A DNA stretch of 64,000 bases from Lamellibrachia satsuma (lineage: Eukaryota > Annelida > Polychaeta > Sabellida > Siboglinidae): assembly GCA_033239005.1 (NCBI GenBank), contig BSQZ01000009.1:4372752-4436751 (forward strand), written 5' to 3'. The position numbers were made by a program, and so were the translations under genes. The notes beneath the pieces are model-generated. The model was not told where the DNA came from, searched no databases, and saw only the letters and a list, made by a program, of their open reading frames with translations. This document shows, piece after piece, positions 38,738 to 51,598 of the stretch (the stretch's first letter is position 1; every line of letters begins with the position of its first letter).

Positions 38738-38841
38738 TAGTCTGAGAGGTCATAAGCCCCATAGTAAGAGGACGAAGGCAACAGCGTGATAGTCTGAGAG
38801 GTCATAAGCCCCATAGTAAGAGGACGAAGGCAACAGCGTGA
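38738..38841. repeat. 52-bp perfect tandem duplication
   Basis: The block tagtctgagaggtcataag through aacagcgtga occurs twice, head to tail. Confidence 0.96.
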
Positions 38842-39526
38842 TACTTGTTGAGTTGTCTACAGTTATACTTGTATAATGAATGCAACATTCAGACCACTGT
38901 GTCATTGATACATATAATAATAATAACAATGCTTATTTATCTTATAGCATTTATATTGAATGTGTCGCTACATACGAATTAATACCGTTTATAACATGAA
39001 TAGTTTATTTAACACGAACCCACTGCAAAAGTATGGTTTGTGAAAGAAATACATAGTTGAAGTGCTGTATTATTGATCATCAACTAGTGTACGGTTTATT
39101 AAAAAAATATCCAATTCAGTTAGTTACTTTCCAGTAAATCAGTGGACCTACTATGCACACCATTCACCTTGCTTGCACCTGGTAGATACTCCGTGGTCAT
39201 GGGTGCCTTAATTGCGGATCCACGTAATGGTACGTTCCGGTCTGAGAATTTACCTAATCGCTCCTTGAGTCTACTTTGTTTACTAGTTGCTTTAGGTATG
39301 TATTTTCCGGAAGCTACGCCTGGTAGATGTTGGTGACTAGCAGTTTGTGGCCCTCCTCATTTAATTCAAGTAATATAACATATAACAGTCCGAATTAATG
39401 GTTACTTGTTATTTTATTCAAGTTTAATTCAGATGAATAACACGACTGACATTCGAACGGGTAGGATCGTGAGTTATTATAAAATAGATTGAGTTTTTCC
39501 GCAAATGTCTAAATGTATGTGCAAAC
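38842..39526. other. No recognisable gene
   Basis: Unassigned DNA. The open frame at 39142-39336 has no supporting features. Confidence 0.5.
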
Positions 39527-39531
39527 CTAGT

Positions 39532-39816
39532 CAGGGGCGGATCTAGGCTTGTTAGCAGGGAGATCTCAGTCAGTCGTAGTCATATGTCATTCTACTTACG
39601 AACTGGGGGGGGGCAACATATGTGTCGTTCTACTTACATAAGGGTTAATATTAGCCGGCTGCTGATTCATCAGTCTTTACATTGACACTAGTCCCTGTAG
39701 GCATATGTACGTGTTCCTTTACCATAATATTTGCCACGGACACAGGGGGGTCTAAGACCCCCTCCATGGCCTGGGGGTGTCTTGAGACCCCTAAGACCCC
39801 CCTGGATCCGCTGCTG
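39532..39816. mobile_element. Small MITE-like element
   Basis: It begins caggggcggatcta and ends tggatccgctgctg, near-complementary termini (11 of 14). The flanks share ctagt directly abutting both ends (39527-39531 and 39817-39821), consistent with a 5-bp target-site duplication. The start resembles those of many hAT-type elements. With no coding capacity it would be non-autonomous. Confidence 0.6.
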
Positions 39817-40440
39817 CTAGTGTACGTTTCCGCCAAATTAGGTTGAATGTTTATTTGTTGGACATGTGTTAAATTCATAACCAAAATACTTTATCCACTT
39901 CGTGACGTTGTAACTGCAAGGTTTGCTGTCTTCGTCGAACAAGGCACTTTACTCACCAGATGGCAGTGTTGTCTGCAGCAGACAGGCATTCGTCCTTTTA
40001 TGTAGTAGCATATGAATGTAGTAATAATCCGTTACAGGGTGTTCGGAAAGCTGGGTTAGCGACGGATTATACTGCTAACAAATATTACTGCTACCAAAAT
40101 GCAACAAAAGCAGCTGTTTTGGAAATGTAACTTTGCATCGTGGGGACATCTGTGGAACAAAGGAAAGTATACCATCCAAGCCAATCACCTGAGTTATTTT
40201 TAGCATGAAATTATATATTTGTTGGGTCTGCCGAAATTTTTGAGTGCTATATTTGAGGTGCATCTTGTACTTCACAATCTTACTCACATTTCAGCTATTT
40301 AAAGGAAACATGAAAGCTGCATATGTTGCTTAAAAGTAGTGTATTTTAGGTTGAAATCTTCATTATTTGGCTGCAACTATTTCTATTCTGTTGTTTGTAG
40401 ATGTGTATTGTTACGGGTCACCAGAAATGAATTAACCTTC

Positions 40441-40560
40441 TGTCCACCTCCACGTTTGTATAACACCTGTCTACCTCCACGTATGTATAACACCTGTCTA
40501 CCTCCACGTTTGTATAACACCTGTCTACCTCCACGTTTGTATAACATCTGTCTACCTCAT
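40441..40560. repeat. 27-bp minisatellite, 4 copies
   Basis: The unit cctccacgtttgtataacac plus ctgtcta recurs at 40447, 40474, 40501 and 40528. Confidence 0.95.
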
Positions 40561-40769
40561 GTTACATTGACTACTTTACATGTTTGGGTTAGATAAATGG
40601 GCAAACTGCTGTCCCTGTATTATATACTCAGTGTAGTAGTTCCTCTCATCTACAATATGGCGAAACTACGGACGGGATTTGAAGAATGGAACAACCGCAG
40701 CTAGACAAATCATTTCTATACTCAACATGTGACAAACTCGAAACACAAGTAGTCGCTTCAATGTAAGTC

Positions 40770-40995
40770 GACATAAAAGCCATACGAATGATACAGGGTG
40801 TCACAAAATGGGACAGACAACGAAACGATCGTTTCTACGGGGAAAGCAAGATCGCCCCAAATGTAAAAATTATCAAGATGAATAGATTAATTGAGATGGT
40901 ATGGTCATGTGACGAGAAGAACAGACAATTATGTGGACCAACAACACCAGCAGCCACATGTGGGAAAAGAACTCCAGCCTCAAAGATATAATAAG
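40770..40995 (+). pseudogene. RTE-like retrotransposon C-terminal fragment
   Basis: The frame reads RMIQGVTKWDRQRND, IAPNVKIIKMNRLIEMVWS, DEKNRQ. This resembles the post-RT region of RTE-type LINEs (I.GVTR.DR.RN..I...L.I.P...KI...RLRW.GHV.R.D). It is a short decayed fragment. Confidence 0.65.
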
Positions 40996-41087
40996 AACAG
41001 AGCGGTACAAGAACCGTACAGAACGGAGGAAGTTGATTTCTTACCACACTGATATAGGAGTTCAAGTTTCACTTGAATACCTAAATG

Positions 41088-41195
41088 GACTATATGGTGA
41101 GCAGGTGGTGACCTTTAAGGTTAGTTCAACAGAAGTCCTCTATATGGTGAGAAGGTGGTGACCTTTAAGGTTAGTTCTTCAGACGTCCTCCTCAG
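41088..41195. repeat. ~54-bp tandem duplication
   Basis: The block ctatatggtgag.aggtggtgac ctttaaggttagttc with its flank (agaagtcctc / agacgtcctc) is present twice in tandem with few differences. Confidence 0.85.
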
Positions 41196-41979
41196 ACTTC
41201 TCTCATTTGACACGATAGCACACTTGGTGTCCATGGACATCATTGCAATAACGTGTATGGCACTTCTGTGATTTCCACCAATTGATAGACCACGGGCACA
41301 TGAAAAATTACCAAAGGTCCGTCATTTCCATCGTACCAACTTTTCTGAGTGAATACAGTTACTTATTGGACAATGACATCACTGAAATAATCCGTTGTAT
41401 GTACTAACTTATACTAAGTAACTACATTGACTAGGTAGAACCAAAGACTTTGGGATAGAACTTTACACTTCCGGGGCTGCGTTTCAGTCCTGTGACTGAG
41501 CGACAGACGATGATGCCACCTCGCGGAGTCTGAATAATTGATGTTACTGTCAGGCGGGAGTATTTGTTGACTGTGAAACTTGCGAAACTGAAAACGTGCA
41601 TAACTTTTTTTAGAAACTTTTGTTTGTGTCGGCTGCGGTGGGTATGCTAGCAACATGCCTCAAGTTTGGTAGCCAAACAACGGTCACTAAAATAACTTGC
41701 GTTTAGTGGAAATGTGCACTTTTATAACGTCACGAAGGGTCGCTGTTAGTTCCAATAATGACAATATCGGGCGATGTTATGGTAATTTTACGGGTAAGTA
41801 ATTTGCGAAAGTTTTTATTCTTCTTAAGATGTCGAAGTGTTGAGTCATAAAGTTAAACCCTAGGCCACTACTTATTCAGGAAGCATACCTAACTAAGTTA
41901 TACCATGGTATAAGTCTACAACTAACTGGCCCACCACTTAGTCTTAGGAGTTAGGTTTACTTACTTAGCCTTAGCCTTG
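41196..41979. other. No recognisable gene
   Basis: Unassigned; near 41860-41980 cttag/ttagg words are common just beyond the LINE end. Confidence 0.45.
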
Positions 41980-41987
41980 GCTTAGGT

Positions 41988-43887
41988 TTATTTAGTCTTA
42001 GGTTCTTCCTGACCGTAGGCGGTGGCGTCGGTGGTCAGATCTTCAATTTTCCCTTGGAATTTTCTACGACTTCCTGGCAAGGCAGCTTTGTAGTTGTAGA
42101 GAAACTCCTCAGTACTCCAATGTCTATCTAGACGGTTTTTAAATGAGTTGACACTTGGGGCAGTTACAACTACTTCCGGTAGATCATTCCATAAGCTGAT
42201 AATTCTAAGTGAGAAGCTTTCTTTTCTAACATTTGTACAAGCACGTTCTATAAACAATTTAAAACTATGACCCCTTGTTCCTTCCCTTGTATCACTGTCT
42301 TTGTGCAGCTTGACAATGTTAGATACATCACTGCCCTATTTCCCATTTTATATACCTCAATCATAGCTGTTTTGTTGCACGTCTTTGCACATTTTCGATG
42401 GCATCTTTGTATTTCTGTTTATAAGGGGACCATATTGATATTGCATAATCTAGATGACTTCTAACTAAAGCTTTATATAATGGCACAAAATTATGTTGAT
42501 TTAGGGTTGTAAAGAACCTTCTAATAACTGCCATGATATTATTTGCTTTGTTTATTTTTTGGTTGATGTGTTTATTAAATTCCAGGTTTGAATCAATTAT
42601 AACCCCAATATCTTTTTGTTCCTCTATTCCTCCTAATTCATGAGCAGTGTTATCTATCTTCAGGTTGTATGCATACTCTTGCCATATTGTTTTCCCTACA
42701 TGCATTAAATTACATTTATCTGAGTGGAACCTTAATAACCATTTACTTGACCAAGATGTTAAATAATCTAAGTCGTTCTGTAGTGTACGCTGGTCATGTG
42801 GACTAGTAATCGTTTTGAAAATCTTTGTATCATCCGCAAACATATATACATTCGAAGCTATATTCTCAGGAAGATCATTTATGTATAAAACAAATAGGAT
42901 GGGTCCTAATACACTGCCCTGTGGAATACCACTTGTTATATTTGCCCACTCAGAATTTGTACCATTTACATTGACCTGCTATACCCGGTCAGACAAGAAC
43001 GCCTGGATCCATCTTAGTGTGTAATACTCTATACCATACGATTTAAGTTTGCCTATCAATCTTTTATGAGGGACGGTGTCAAATGCTTTCATGAAGTCCA
43101 AATATACAATGTCTACAGATTCCCCTCTATCTAAAGCTTTGGTCCATGAGTCAATAACATTTAATAATTGGAGTACCGTAGATCGACCTTTAATAAAACC
43201 AAATTGTTGTGTACTAAATAATTTATTCCTAATCATATGATTGACAATATGATCTTTGAGACATTGTTCCATACATTTACATATTATACTTGTTAAGCTG
43301 ACTGGTCTATAATTTCCTGCGTTTTTTCGATTACCCTTCTTAAATATAGCTAATATGCTTCCCTGTTTCCATTCCTTTGGTAATTCACCGACAGCCAGTG
43401 AATTATTAAATAGCCTAGCTAGTGGTTTACATAGATGATTGGATAGCTCTTTATACAACCTAGGATGATCACCACCTGGCCCTACCGATTTATACACATT
43501 AAGGTTATCAAGTCTTTTTTTAATCATTTCCTCATTAATAGTCAATTCTTCCATGTTGTGCCTTAACTTCACTGGTGGAATATGAGGGATATCACCATCT
43601 GGCTCTATAGTAAAAACACTTGAAAAAAAATTTCCTAAGACATCTGCCTTTTCCCTATCAGAATCTGTGAGTCTAGATTTAGGATCTTTAGGGTCTGTGT
43701 TCAGATCTGAAGCACCTTCCCGATTCTTGGTTTTGGAGTTCATATATTTCCATACTGCTTTTGGGTTTGTCTTATATTCTGTTGCTAGCTTAATCTCAAA
43801 TTCCTTCTGTATCCTCCTCGTTAATTTATGGACTTGATTTCTAGCCCTACAATATTCAGTATAGTATTTTCCTTCTTTTGTCTCCAT
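41988..43887 (-). pseudogene. Family B ORF2 reverse transcriptase
   Basis: Starting from METKEGKYYTEYCRARNQVH, the frame carries GGDHPRLYKEL, GNYRPVSLTSIICKCMEQCL, FSTQQFGFIKGRST, and motif A (VYLDFMKAFDTVPHKRLIGK). An in-frame TAG near 42977 follows SDRV. The same frame resumes with SGIPQGSVLGPILFVLYIND and FADDTKIF, so the catalytic Asp pair is kept. After NVQRRATKQL a segment is deleted, and the C-terminus (FSLRIISLWNDLPE, SVNSFKNRLDRHW) is in another frame. Confidence 0.88.
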
Positions 43888-43899
43888 ATAACGTTTCCA

Positions 43900-44880
43900 T
43901 AAAGTGTGTTTTTTCTTAATTTTCTTTACTGATTCCTTGTTTAGGAGTACTTTTCCTTTATATCTGTTAATATTACTGCAAGTCGATGAGGGATGAATTC
44001 ATCCTCTATCTTTTTAATATATTCTTTAAAACCTAACCATTGATGCTTTATAGTGCTCGTGCCAAGTATCTCGCCAGTCTGTGTGGTCTAGTTTCGTCTT
44101 CATACTATTATAATCCCCTTGGTCATAATAATATTTAAGTCGTGTATGGCTTGCTATTTCTGCATAGCACCTAAATGTAATGATGAGGACAGAGTGATCA
44201 CTCTTACCAAGTGGGCTTTCATACACTATATAATCTATCATACCTTTTTCATTGGTGAAAACTAAATCAAGAATGTTCGATTTATTTCCTAATCGCCCCC
44301 TTGTTGGGAGTGTGACATGTCGGAAGAGGAAATTATCTCTTATTCCTTCTTTAAATTTAGTGTCTGGGCTATTAGTATTCTATGAAAGTGTGTACCAGTT
44401 TTGCCAGTCTATGCTGGGGTAGTTAAAATCTCCAAGCAAGAGAAGATGTGAGTGTTTATAGCGCATTACCTCACTAATCAGTTCATTTAATTGTTCATTA
44501 TTGGTGCCAGAGGTGCCCGGGCTTTTATATATACATCTTATCAGAAAAGTGTCTTTTTTGTTTAATTTTATCTCAACCCATATCGATTCTTGAAAGTTGG
44601 TTCCAAAAGATACAAAGGGTTTTGCGTTTAGTGTTTTGTGGGTATATATACAAACATGTTATGATATAAATCATAGTCACTCAAACCCAGTTCAGCTGTG
44701 TTTAATAGAAATTTCTGGTTTTTCGGTTTAACCTCAGTGATTGCAATCACCATACACTTATGTGATTCGACTCGAGCTTTGAACTCAGTAAATTTATTGA
44801 TTAGACTATCAGCGTTGGTGTAGAAACATTTTAACTGTTTATGTGTATAATTTGTATTTACAGTGTTTTTTTGGTTAGAT
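43900..44880 (-). pseudogene. Family B ORF2 endonuclease region, eroded
   Basis: Near 44820-44700 the minus strand reads NADSLINKFTEFKARVESHK then CMVIAITEVKPKN, the start of an APE-type endonuclease. Further on, several stops interrupt it. A short open part at 44241-44026 keeps SPLGKSDHSVLIITF, the C-terminal SDH motif of the endonuclease. Confidence 0.75.
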
Positions 44881-44938
44881 GATCTTTCTTGTCTTACTCC
44901 TCATCCTTTCGAGGTTTGAATCTTACAATTTTTCTGGC

Positions 44939-45926
44939 CTATGGTGGGCCTCTCACCCTGTACAACCATTTCCCCTCATCATTTATCTCTTTTGTCCTGG
45001 CCTCCTCTAGGAGTTTCCTTCCTTCCTCTCTTTCTTTTTTTGTTAAGTCGTGCTGGATGCTGAGACATTTATATTTGTCCTCTGCAGCTCTTAAGTTTGA
45101 TAGTCGTTTGAACAATTCCATCTTTTTGTTAGTGTCTTTCTTTACTACCTTAAGAGGTCTGGGTTTTTGCTCAGTATCACCTGTATCTCCGTCTGTTTGT
45201 TTTTTACCTAGCCTGATAACTTTGGTTATCTCATCTTTTACGTCTAGGTTCAGATTGCACACCTCATTACACAACCCTCCAACAAACTCCATATCTGTCC
45301 TCACCCTCTCTTCCGTTAGGTTTGTTTTTGGTTCTGGGGCATTGAATATAAGAAAATTTGTTTCCCTATTTTTTCTTTCATTGATTTCTCTTACTGTTTC
45401 CTCCACAACAATCCCACTATTTTGGGTATTTAGTAGGTTCCTGCTTTCATCATCATTTGGTCTGTATGTATGTAATGCATCCATTTCCTGCCTTACAATT
45501 TCTTTTACTTCTTTACTATCGCATTTAGCATCCAGTTTTTTCTCTATGGCCTCAAATCTCGTGTTCATAGTTTTGATAACTATCTCATTGAGAATATTTT
45601 TTTAAATTTTTGGTTTGCATTTTAAGCAAAACCACATGCATCCATGTTTCCCCATTGTCTCATATTCGCCAGGTTTAAATTTCAAGCATTTAATGCAGTA
45701 TCGGTTTCCGCAGTACTCGCACTCGAGCATTCTGTCTTTCTCACTTTTAAAGATTTTCTTGCAGTCTTCGCATTTCCAAGCTTCTCTAACATCACTTCCC
45801 GATTCAGAGTTTTTGCTACCTCTCCGTGTCCCCTTATTTTTTTAGTTTTGTGATTGGCGCGCTAGAAATTGCTACATTTTCGCCAGTATCTTGTTTTGGA
45901 CCACTGTGTTGGTCATTTTCACTCAT
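44939..45926 (-). pseudogene. Family B ORF1: zinc-finger plus RRM-like coiled region
   Basis: The minus-strand start MSENDQHSGPKQDTGENVAI (ATG at 45926-45924) is followed by a frameshift in an A-run near 45840. A Cys-rich finger comes next (WKCEDCKK, LECEYCGNRYCIKCLKF, WFCLKCK), PHD-like in spacing. Another frame change leads to the open part 45568-44939: MNTRFEAIEKKLDAK, ETNFLIFNAPE, KVIRLGKKQ, RPLKVVKKD, LSIQHDLTKKE, KWLYRVRGPP. The last part is typical of LINE ORF1 RRM-type regions. Confidence 0.75.
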
Positions 45927-46739
45927 TTCTGTAATTCCAGAAAAAAATCAAGTTCCATGTAACACTTACCGTATGCGTGCTGTTGTACTAAGAGTACATT
46001 CAGGGGTTTCCAAGGCATTGTGACTATTGACAGTGTGCAGGGCTTGACGAGAAACGTACTTCTGTCCCAGGGCTACTCTGGGTAAAAGACGCCTTGGTTG
46101 AAATTGCTGTGATGTTTATATCTTGATGAATCTGCCGCATGTCTATGACAGTTTGTTGATCACTGCTCCATCTGGTGATCGGTCTGAGGATGCCCTCAGA
46201 CTATGGATAAAAGTCAATAAACTAAGGACACAAATAGTTGTCATTTATCAATAAAAATATATTCTAAGTTCTGAAATAGAACCCTATGGGTGGAGATAAT
46301 GTGGGGTGAGACCAAAGAAATAGCCTGCATTTTTATTTTCAAAATTATGCAGCAAAACAACTATTGCAACTACTGGATAATGACTCATATAACACAATCC
46401 TTATTTTGCTACTGGTAGGGACTCTTTATAGAGGTAAAGATGCATGATGTCATTTTAATTCATCAACCACATGGTCTGTGTAGACCTGTCACTACTTCTG
46501 TCAATCTCAGATGTGAATGCAATGATCATTATCATGTGATAGAACACAAAGTTAACTGCACTTTCAAAACTTGTGACATTGACTGCACTCTTGAAACTTA
46601 TGATATAATCTACAAAGCAGATTGCAAAGCCAAAAGAAATAAGTTTTTAAATACTTGTTCACTGTAATGCAAGCCAGAGTCAGAAACCTGAGATAGTATA
46701 CATAGGAGGAGCTGCTGATTAGATTCATTGTACGTTCCA
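45927..46739. other. No supported gene
   Basis: A plus-strand frame at 46440-46667 contains several cysteines but lacks any recognisable fold, signal peptide or splice context. The sequence upstream of the LINE B ORF1 may be its 5' UTR. Confidence 0.45.
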
Positions 46740-46875
46740 GAACACTAGTTCAGTGGCCTCAGTGCTGGGACACAGTGGCTAGATTGTTAGGCTCCCAATC
46801 AAGAGGTTGCAAATTGTTTTGAAGCAACTTCGTTCACTCCGTGTTGCCTCAAATCAGTAAACTGTAATTTCAATT
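46740..46875 (+). mobile_element. tRNA-derived SINE, 5' part
   Basis: A degenerate tRNA-like head (gggacacagtggctagattg and ggttgcaaattg) is followed by cttcgttcactccgtgttgc, matching the body start of the SINE at 49978-50318. Confidence 0.65.
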
Positions 46876-48640
46876 GTTTATTTGTTAATTGAATGAACTC
46901 GTTTCAGTTCATTTAATTTAATTAATCAACTTTTCCAGAAAGGCTAAATTAGTTTAATTAATTAACTTTACCAAAAGGGGTTGATTTAATTTAATTGACA
47001 AATGCACAATTAACTCTCAGTTAAGTGCTCATTTAACAGTTGATATTACTGGATAGTTCACAGCCATGTTGTCCATGTGTTTCCAGAAGACCTGCAGTCA
47101 CTATTGCAGTCTGTCTGAAAGAGAGATCAGGTTGCAGCCAAGTGGATCTGTGAAGCCATTAGATCTATGCATCTCTAATATTTCATGTAGGAGATGTAGA
47201 GTTAATATAGGTTCAGTTTGGGATGTTTTTACAGTGCCAACTTAAATCAAAAGCATGTCAGTTCTAGTGATGCATTAAAAAAATAGTGTATACCGGTACA
47301 TAGTTAAATGCTAGTGTGTAAAGGGGAAACCTAATGATTAAAACATGACATAAATAACAACTTGTTGCATATAAATTGTTTATGTAGAATTGTAGATGCC
47401 TGGTTTTTTTAATTTGGTGGGTGAATATAAATGCAAGTGTGTAAAGGGGAAACAATGGTATGAAACGCTGCATAAATAACAACTGGGTGCATAGAAAATA
47501 TGTATGTGGTTGCCCGGTTTTGTTAATTGGGTGGTTGAATGTAGGAAGAAAACCCACACCTACATATCTTCAGCCACAACGTTTCAGTCATTTCAGAAAA
47601 AATATAAATTAAGAAGTATCTACAAAAAAAATGTGATCAAATACCCTATAACCCCATAAAGAAATGTCTTGGCATGTAAATATTGTATGAGCAAATCTCT
47701 TTCCAATAAAGTTACAAAACACATTTCTGTTACAAATCTTGTGATTTTATAACTGTTTTAAATGTGTAAACATTTCTACCAACACACAATATAATTGTTA
47801 TAATTGTTAATTTAATTGGAGAATTTGGGAGGTTAATTTAATTGACATGAGAAATGTGTGAGATTAATTTAATTGGAGAATTTCTGAGTTAATTGTAATT
47901 TAATTAATTAAATTTTTAAGTTAATTGCTTCATGCCTGGTACCTGGCAATGGTGGGTATATCAGACTCAGAGTGGTTTTGAATAGGTTGGTTCACGCTTC
48001 CGATCAATTAATCGATTACAGTCTTGTGAGATTGATTATTATATATATTTAAAAAATCATGCTGAATTTCATTCCCATTTCCAAGTTATCCCGACTCGTT
48101 GGAAATTGTGTATTGCAAACAGTGGCACCACATCATGGAGCTTGAGTAATCGAGGTTAGTCGTGGCATCGACAAAGTCGGTCTGTTGAAGCCAAAGATGC
48201 TGACAAACTATTTGATTATCCCACGTAGTATCGATGGAAAGCTCCGTGATTGTCCTTATATGCCTAAAATGACGTCAATTAAGCTGATTTTATTCAGTGA
48301 ATGATCGCAATTTGAAACACAATATCCGGTATAATTGCCACATAACTCAATCTTAGTTTTTGGTCCAGTCGCCGTTTTGTTTTGCAATGTTTTAGTATTG
48401 GTTCAAATTTCGGTGTCTATATGTCAGCAAACTGCCGGCCAGTATTACTGAATCAGGTTATTATACTAGACATTTAAAATGACTGCATGGTTTTTTGAGG
48501 TGAATATTCAGCAAGTTGCCAGCAGGATTTTGCGCTGCCGCCGGTCAACATATTTGAAACTTTGTTTTTCAGCTGATGTGTATGGCTACATTTTCCCTAT
48601 TGGATGTAGAGACATGAAGCCAGTCAGTAATTATGTGGTG
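46876..48640. other. No gene; TTAATT-rich patches and a ~120-bp tandem duplication
   Basis: A ~120-bp block (aatgc.agtgtgtaaaggggaaac..cataaataacaact) occurs at about 47308 and 47430 with many differences. TTAATT words are abundant at 46860-47000 and 47800-47930. No coding region is recognised. Confidence 0.55.
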
Positions 48641-48689
48641 GCAAGATGAAATTTGTTTTGTTTTGTTCTGATGTTACTACAATGTCAGC

Positions 48690-49740
48690 TGTCCTCGGGC
48701 AAGTTGCACCCCTCCATTCTGTTCTATTTATGGCATGCCGCTCTGCTGTCAATAGCAGGAGCCCAGTATCACTCCTGATCTTGTCGCTCCACCTCTTCAG
48801 TGGTCTTCCTCTCTTCTGCTGTCATCTGTCCTCATGAGTACCATCTTGCAGAAGACCTTTCCCAGGATGGATATCAAGGAAATTGCTCGGTAGTTTGATA
48901 GGGTTAGCTTTCTTGTGTACTGGGTTGATCATACTTCTGCACCAATCTGGTGGTAACTTTCCCTAATGCCATGCTGCATTGCATATCTTCAGGAGCATCT
49001 GGGCCATCTTCTCTCCGCCTGCTTTCAAAGCTTCAGCACCAGGCGCTTTCCTTGACTTCATTGCTTTGACAGCCTTCTGTACCTCCTCTAGTGAGAATAG
49101 TGGTCCAACCAGTCCAGAAATGTTATCTTGACTGTTGTCGAGAGCTTCTTCTGATATTGGCCAGTTCTTGTTAAGATGTTTCTCTAAGCATGTTTCCCAG
49201 CGTTTCAACACCTAATCTGGAGCTGTTTTAGGTGTCCGTCACCTTCCTTTGTGGCCATGAGGTGTTCACATGGCTTGTTGCTGAGTTCTTGCACATTTTA
49301 AAAACAAATTATGCGAGTTTTTTCTCTTGAAATCCTCCCCCATAACTTGTATTTTTTCCTCAAGTTGTTTTTTCTTGGGGGTTCTTATTGCGACCCTTTC
49401 TTTACTAGTCGGTTCTTATCTCTGTACGTTTCACACTTCTCTGCATTTCAGGTGTTCTTCAAATACTCTGTGTGTGCCTTTCTCCTTTCCTCACACTCTC
49501 TTGCTAGAACTGATGGAAGATTGACGACCTGCTTTCTGTTGTCTCTTTGAAGTCTAACCTAGTTCCAATAGACTCCACCAATCTTCACCTGGAACTCTTG
49601 CCTTGTTTCTCTATCACAGAGCTTATCCACATGGTACCTCTTGACTAATGTCTTGAAACACAGGGTTTGACGTCTATATTTGCTATGACCAGGAAGTGGT
49701 TCATGGTTCCTCTGTCTGGTGAAATCCATGTCGCTCTCCT
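48690..49740 (-). mobile_element. RTE-like LINE fragment, internally deleted
   Basis: On the minus strand, from high to low coordinates: an endonuclease end (RATWISPDRGT, then RGTMWISS), a linker (DRETRQEF), an RT start (LKRWETCLEKHLN, LFSLEEVQKAVKAMKSRKAP, GGEKMAQMLLKICNAAW), and then a jump to the C-terminal region RRGRPLKRWSDKIRSD / AINRTEWRGAT. Most of the RT catalytic core is absent. The motif order fits RTE-type elements. Confidence 0.75.
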
Positions 49741-49977
49741 AGTGTTGGCATGTTGAAACACTGTGTTGAAATTTATGAGGTAATTTATGGCACTACTCGC
49801 TACACTACGTGACTAGACACGTCAGGCATACCTACATACTGTATACATACCACACCACCAAATGTCCAAACCACCAAATGTCCACAAACCAATTATGTAA
49901 TCGATCATCGATCGGTTTGACCAAACTGTTGATCGATTATGAAAATCAAACCGATTCCAAACACTAGTTTTGAATAC

Positions 49978-50318
49978 ATTGTGGGGCGTGGTTAGAACAG
50001 GTGGTGGGGTGTGGTTAGAATATCGGACCCTCAATAAAAAAAACCCGGTTTTGATTCCTCTTGCTGCCAGTTCAAAGTGTGGGCAATTGCGTTTATTCCA
50101 CGTTGCTTCAGTTCACTCAGCTGTAAATGGATATCTGGCTACAGACAAAGGTGGACATATGAACGAATAGTCTTTGTGCAGTAATTTCAGCATGGCTGAA
50201 TGTTTCCCAGAGTTGGTGTTGAAATGAACAGTTTTGTGGGGGTGACGTTTAACATGCTTTGAGTGGTTCTTAGGACTGGATACCGCACTATATAAGAATT
50301 TACATTTACCCTTTTTCG
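49978..50318 (+). mobile_element. tRNA-derived SINE, full-length
   Basis: A degenerate tRNA-like head (ggtggggtgtggttagaatat and ttttgattcctct) is followed by the body (ttccacgttgcttcagttcac, tcagctgtaaatggatat, gaacgaatagtctttgtgca, gcatggctgaatgtttccca). The tail is tgagtggttcttaggactgg then ataccgcactatataagaa. It shares the body with 14335-14600 (minus) and the tail with 58485-58615. Confidence 0.88.
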
Positions 50319-50604
50319 GTAGAAATTCTAGAAGGTAGTTTTAGATTGGAGGTACCTCAATCACAGGACAAACTTTAACACAAATACTAACTTTTGCAAG
50401 ATTTGCATTAACCGCTGTTAATGCAATAAAGAAATATTTATTAGGTAATTATTAGTACATCATATAAAAAATGTCAGACTGGTCAGTTAATATAACAAGT
50501 ATATACAAAACAATAACATTGCATGTGTCACAGATGACAGGCATAAAACGCTTCCATTTAACATCAATATTTTTTGTCGGCCTCATGGCATTAATTGTGG
50601 TCAG
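50319..50604. other. No recognisable gene
   Basis: Unassigned DNA between the SINE and the minisatellite. Confidence 0.4.
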
Positions 50605-50930
50605 ATCTAGTGTACAACTTAGCATATGCATGACATCATGAACATCTAGTGTACAACTTAGCATATGCATGACATCATGAACATCTAGTGTACAACTTAG
50701 CAGATGCATGACATCATGAACATCTAGTGTACAACTTAGCAGATGCATGACATCATGAACATCTAGTGTACAACTTAGCAGATGCATGACATCATGAACA
50801 TCTAGTGTACAACTTAGCAGATGCATGACATCATGAACATCTAGTGTACAACTTAGCACATGCATGACATCATGAACATCTAGTGTACAACTTAGCAGAT
50901 GCATGACATCATGAACATCTAGTAACAACA
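50605..50930. repeat. 39-bp minisatellite, 8 copies
   Basis: The unit atctagtgtacaacttagca and [gct]atgcatgacatcatgaac recurs every 39 bases from 50605 to 50878, then a partial copy. Because 39 is divisible by 3, it stays open in translation as a 13-residue repeat, but there is no sign of a gene. Confidence 0.96.
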
Positions 50931-51598
50931 GAAGATAAACACCAGCAATATTGTGTTTTCCCACTGGTAAATGTATAATTTCTAGATCTTCCAGTATATC
51001 ACATCACATGATTGCCTATTTTTAATACAGCACTTAATTGCTAATAATTCTTCCTCAAACCATCTCTGGATTAAAAATTTTTATTACACATAATACATTA
51101 CACGTGTAATTCATTTCATGTGAATAATTGAATGCAGTAATTAAAAAGCTTTGTCATCCATTAGTAAGCATCTATCAATTATTGACTTCGAGGCTGACGG
51201 ATGCCAGAACATTACCAGACAGTAGGATACTACCCGTCACCTGAATTTAGCTATAGCATACAAATTATTGTAGGCTGTAATTTGGCATTAATAATTGTTT
51301 TCTCTGATACATCGTTGTCAGTTGTTTGGGTGCTCCTAATACTACCCAGTGGCAAACATTGATAAATGCACCAACTATGTATAACCTTTTTTAAATAGCC
51401 AGACTTTCTTGATATGAAAAGGATGTCAAGTTATTAATAAAAACATTTGCATTTTATTATTAGATATTGTGATAAAATAACAGCCACAAGCGATGTAGGT
51501 GCAAGATGACACATGGTAAATCAAGATAGCATTTTCTGTCACATGGCATGATGCAACTGAACACCGAGATGAGCCTGGTTTAGCTATTCATGTGGTGG
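50931..51598. other. No recognisable gene
   Basis: AT-rich unassigned DNA; it could hold the 3' UTR of the candidate exon that ends at 51599. Confidence 0.4.

Larger units (their letters stand above)
41980..45926 (-). mobile_element. CR1-like LINE, family B, decayed
   Basis: Read on the minus strand the order is: ORF1 (from 45926), eroded endonuclease (about 44900-43900), RT (43887-42361) and a C-terminal tail ending near 41988. It differs from family A in sequence (FIKGRSTVLQLLNVIDSWT; CKCMEQCLKDHIVNHMI) but has the same domain order. Stops, frameshifts and a deletion show that it is inactive. Confidence 0.85.

Noticed and set aside
46440..46667. Cys-containing 75-residue plus-strand frame, considered as a small secreted protein
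   Set aside because: No signal peptide, irregular cysteines and no splice or family support.
50452..50964. 170-residue minus-strand protein with a 13-residue repeat
   Set aside because: It is the 39-bp minisatellite; no start context, homology or splice structure.
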